A stretch of 64,000 nucleotides of DNA from Clostridiales bacterium (GTDB lineage: Bacteria; Bacillota; Clostridia; Oscillospirales; Oscillospiraceae): the NCBI GenBank assembly GCA_902363045.1, contig CABIYX010000006.1, positions 56,394 through 120,393 on the forward strand, written 5' to 3'. The notes under the pieces were generated by a model. It did not search any database. It saw nothing but the letters and a program-made list of their open reading frames with translations, and had not been told where the DNA came from. Every line of letters starts with the position of its first letter. Positions within the stretch are counted from its first letter, which is position 1. Below, piece by piece: positions 62,291 to 64,000 of the stretch. Both the position numbers and the translations under genes were made by a program.

Positions 62291-63259
62291 ATGCCATTGG
62301 TTACCACGACTGAAATGTTCAAGAAGGCCTATGACGGCGGTTACGCCATCGGCGCCTTCAATGTCAACAACATGGAGATCGTTCAGGGCATCACCGAGGC
62401 CGCTCAGGAGGAAAAGGCTCCTCTGATCCTGCAAGTGTCCAAGGGCGCCCGCGCCTATGCAAACCACACCTATCTGGTGAAGCTGGTGGAGGCCGCCGTG
62501 ATCGAGTGTCCCGACATCCCCATCGCGCTGCATCTGGACCACGGCCCTGATTTTGAGACCTGTAAGGCCTGCATCGACGGCGGCTTCACCTCCGTGATGA
62601 TCGACGCCAGCTCCAAGCCCTTTGAGGAGAATATTGCCATCACCAAGAAGGTCGTTGAGTACGCTCACGACCACGGCGTGGTGGTGGAGGCGGAGCTGGG
62701 CACCCTGGCCGGCGTGGAGGATGACGTGAAGGTCTCCGCCGAGGATTCCTCCTACACCCGTCCCGAGGAGGTGGAGGAGTTCGTGACCAAGACCGGCTGC
62801 GACTCTCTGGCCATCGCCATCGGCACCAGCCACGGCGCCTATAAGTTTACCCCCGCCCAGTGCACCCGCAATGAGAAGGGCATCCTGGTCCCGCCTCCCC
62901 TGCGCTTCGACGTGCTGGAAGAGGTCTCCAAGCGCCTGCCCGGCTTCCCCATCGTGCTCCACGGCTCCTCCAGCGTGCCCCAGGAGTATGTGAAGATGAT
63001 CAACGAGCACGGCGGAAAGATGCCCGATGCCATCGGCATCCCCGAGGAGGAGCTGCGCCACGCCGCCGAGCTGTCCGTGTGTAAGATCAACATCGACTCC
63101 GACCTGCGCCTGACCATGACCGGCACCATCCGCCAGTTCTTTGAGGAGCATCCCGACAAGTTCGACCCCCGCGAGTACCTGAAGCCCGCCCGCGCCAACA
63201 TCAAAGAGCTGGTCCGCCACAAGCTGATCCACGTCCTGGGCTGCGCCGGCAAGGCCTGA
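62291..63259 (+). CDS. fba: Class II fructose-bisphosphate aldolase
   Basis: This zinc-dependent aldolase splits fructose-1,6-bisphosphate. The 322-residue protein has LHLDHGPDFETCKACIDGGF with metal and catalytic residues, EAELGTLAG and VLHGSSSVP. The ATG at 62291 is 9 nt from AAGGAG; the ATG at 62282 touches it. Smooth codon use suggests high expression. It is divergent from pfp, the preceding glycolytic step. A terminator follows. Confidence 0.96.
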   Translation: MPLVTTTEMFKKAYDGGYAIGAFNVNNMEIVQGITEAAQEEKAPLILQVSKGARAYANHTYLVKLVEAAVIECPDIPIALHLDHGPDFETCKACIDGGFTSVMIDASSKPFEENIAITKKVVEYAHDHGVVVEAELGTLAGVEDDVKVSAEDSSYTRPEEVEEFVTKTGCDSLAIAIGTSHGAYKFTPAQCTRNEKGILVPPPLRFDVLEEVSKRLPGFPIVLHGSSSVPQEYVKMINEHGGKMPDAIGIPEEELRHAAELSVCKINIDSDLRLTMTGTIRQFFEEHPDKFDPREYLKPARANIKELVRHKLIHVLGCAGKA

Positions 63260-63294
63260 TCCGGTCCCGCGCCGCAGCATCTGCTATACCATGA

Positions 63295-63323
63295 AAAAGG
63301 AGCGCTTCGGCGCTCCTTTTCCT
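63295..63323 (+). terminator. Terminator of fba
   Basis: AAAAGGAGCGC (63295-63305) pairs with GCGCTCCTTTT (63310-63320) across a TTCG tetraloop, followed by more T. Confidence 0.88.
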
Positions 63324-63393
63324 TTGCATTTTTTTAGAATTTCTGATAGAATGAACTTGCTTGAAAATACTGGCTGGAAAGGAGGCGCGTACC

Positions 63394-63807
63394 ATGACCA
63401 TCCGGCAGTGGGACCGCCGGGAGGAACTGCGGGGGGAACTCCTTGACCTCATCGTAGAGATGATGGACCTGGGCCGCACCGCCGAGGGGCAGAACACACC
63501 GGAGTTCCGGCGGTTGGACCAACAGCTGACGGAAAAAAACGCCGAGCTGGAGGCACTCAACGCCCTGTGCAGCGATCCCAATGAGCTCCGGGAGCTGAAA
63601 TACCGCTGCTTTGTCCGGGAAAACCGTGATATTCTCTGGGTCATGCAAATTTTCTTTTTCGTCGCCCTGTTCGTCTTCCTCTCCTTTTTATCAGTGGAGC
63701 TGCGCGGCGGCGACGGAACTGTGGGCCTCACTATCTTCGTGATCCTCTGCTCCTGTGTCTGCATCGCATGGGTCACCTACATCCTCTGCCGGTACAAGCC
63801 GGAATAA
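63394..63807 (+). CDS. Small membrane protein of unknown function
   Basis: The 137-residue protein starts at ATG 63394 with GGAGG 8 nt upstream. The N-terminal half is charged and helical, possibly a short coiled coil (LDQQLTEKNAELEALNAL). Two membrane segments follow (about 85-105 and 112-132). The function is unknown. A clear terminator follows, so it is a single-gene unit or the end of one. Confidence 0.75.
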   Translation: MTIRQWDRREELRGELLDLIVEMMDLGRTAEGQNTPEFRRLDQQLTEKNAELEALNALCSDPNELRELKYRCFVRENRDILWVMQIFFFVALFVFLSFLSVELRGGDGTVGLTIFVILCSCVCIAWVTYILCRYKPE

Positions 63808-63815
63808 GTCCCATC

Positions 63816-63842
63816 GCCGCCCCCAGCCGGGGGCGGCTTTTT
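63816..63842 (+). terminator. Terminator of the small membrane protein gene
   Basis: GCCGCCCCC (63816-63824) pairs with GGGGGCGGC (63829-63837), then T5. Confidence 0.88.
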
Positions 63843-63924
63843 AGTCCTGTTTTATTCCACCTCATGAAGCCCTCCGGCGGCAGGCGCGGAAGAATTCCGT
63901 AAAATTGGACACTCTGTAGGTTTG

Positions 63925-63999
63925 TCAAACATCTTGGACGGTGAACTCCAGAGGAGAAAGCCAACCGAGCGGTCTCATGGGGAAGTTATTGGAGCGGCG
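63925..63999 (-). CDS. Possible 3' end of a transposase (cut by the window edge)
   Basis: The minus-strand frame entering at 63999 and ending at TGA 63927-63925 encodes 24 residues, including NNFPMRPLGWLSPLEF. This resembles the last residues of IS3-type integrase-core transposases (asparagines, then LGxxSPxEF). A short terminal inverted repeat may lie near 63900-63915 (GTCCAATTTTACGG on the minus strand). Only a fragment is visible, so the call is tentative. Confidence 0.35.
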   Translation of the reverse strand, partial: RRSNNFPMRPLGWLSPLEFTVQDV

Positions 64000-64000
64000 G

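Noticed and set aside
63773..63964. 63-codon minus-strand ORF at the right end
   Set aside because: It overlaps the terminator and the end of the membrane-protein gene and has no supporting features.

Overview
The window comes from a high-GC, endospore-forming, anaerobic-type Firmicute. The family resemblance is to Oscillospiraceae such as the Flavonifractor/Lawsonibacter group. The sporulation genes (ylbJ, spoIVA, sipL-like, a 24-codon spoVM-like gene, yunB), PPi-dependent phosphofructokinase, class II aldolase, low-GC-style Shine-Dalgarno sites and class A RNase P RNA all point there; the genus is inference. Coding is dense, with many ATGA/GTGA/TGATG overlaps, so operons are long.

Layout. 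1-2542: zinc/manganese ABC transporter (5' end cut by the window). 2587-7625: small Zn-ribbon gene, ylbJ, nagB, an internally deleted RpiR-type regulator, an AT-rich cytidine-deaminase/metallo-hydrolase pair, and a GH25 lysozyme. 7696-14937: a P-loop ATPase gene split by a 6,156-bp integrative element. The element carries a large serine recombinase at one end, a tyrosine integrase at the other, and FRG-domain and AAA/DUF4143 genes as cargo. The ATPase halves and element ends define attL and attR at CATGGG cores. Excision would rejoin the ATPase in frame. 15122-18069: Zn-ribbon protein, acyl-ACP thioesterase, guaB. 18190-20660: two-component system. 20802-28938: addB, a YqfO-like/pyridoxamine-kinase fusion, a small EamA protein, holA, rnmV, and a membrane-anchored HTH protein.

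29045-32368 (minus): spoVM-like, sipL-like and spoIVA lie together. Their products build the basement layer of the spore coat. 32564-41823: late cobalamin biosynthesis (cbiA, cobT, cobU, cobS, a second short cobU, cobC, cbiB, cobD, cbiP), interrupted at 38.3-39.3 kb by a gene-free stretch full of small hairpin repeats. 41867-44542: a large Sel1-repeat protein with a recently expanded repeat core. 44543-44959: a hairpin-rich gene-free stretch. Then come a PepSY protein, a small hypothetical gene, rnpB (minus) and murD.

48594-57962: three tandem M42 aminopeptidases, a PLP lyase, yunB, ligA, an EamA exporter and a DUF362 ferredoxin-like protein. 58028-63259: purB, an AI-2E family transporter, then divergent pfp (minus) and fba (plus) sharing interleaved promoters. 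63394-64000: a small membrane protein, a terminator, and what may be the end of a transposase.

The most unusual items are the reversible-looking ATPase interruption with defence-like cargo and an apparent ATT-started recombinase, the hidden spoVM in a SpoVM/SipL/SpoIVA cluster, the in-frame-deleted regulator next to nagB, and the dispersed hairpin repeats.
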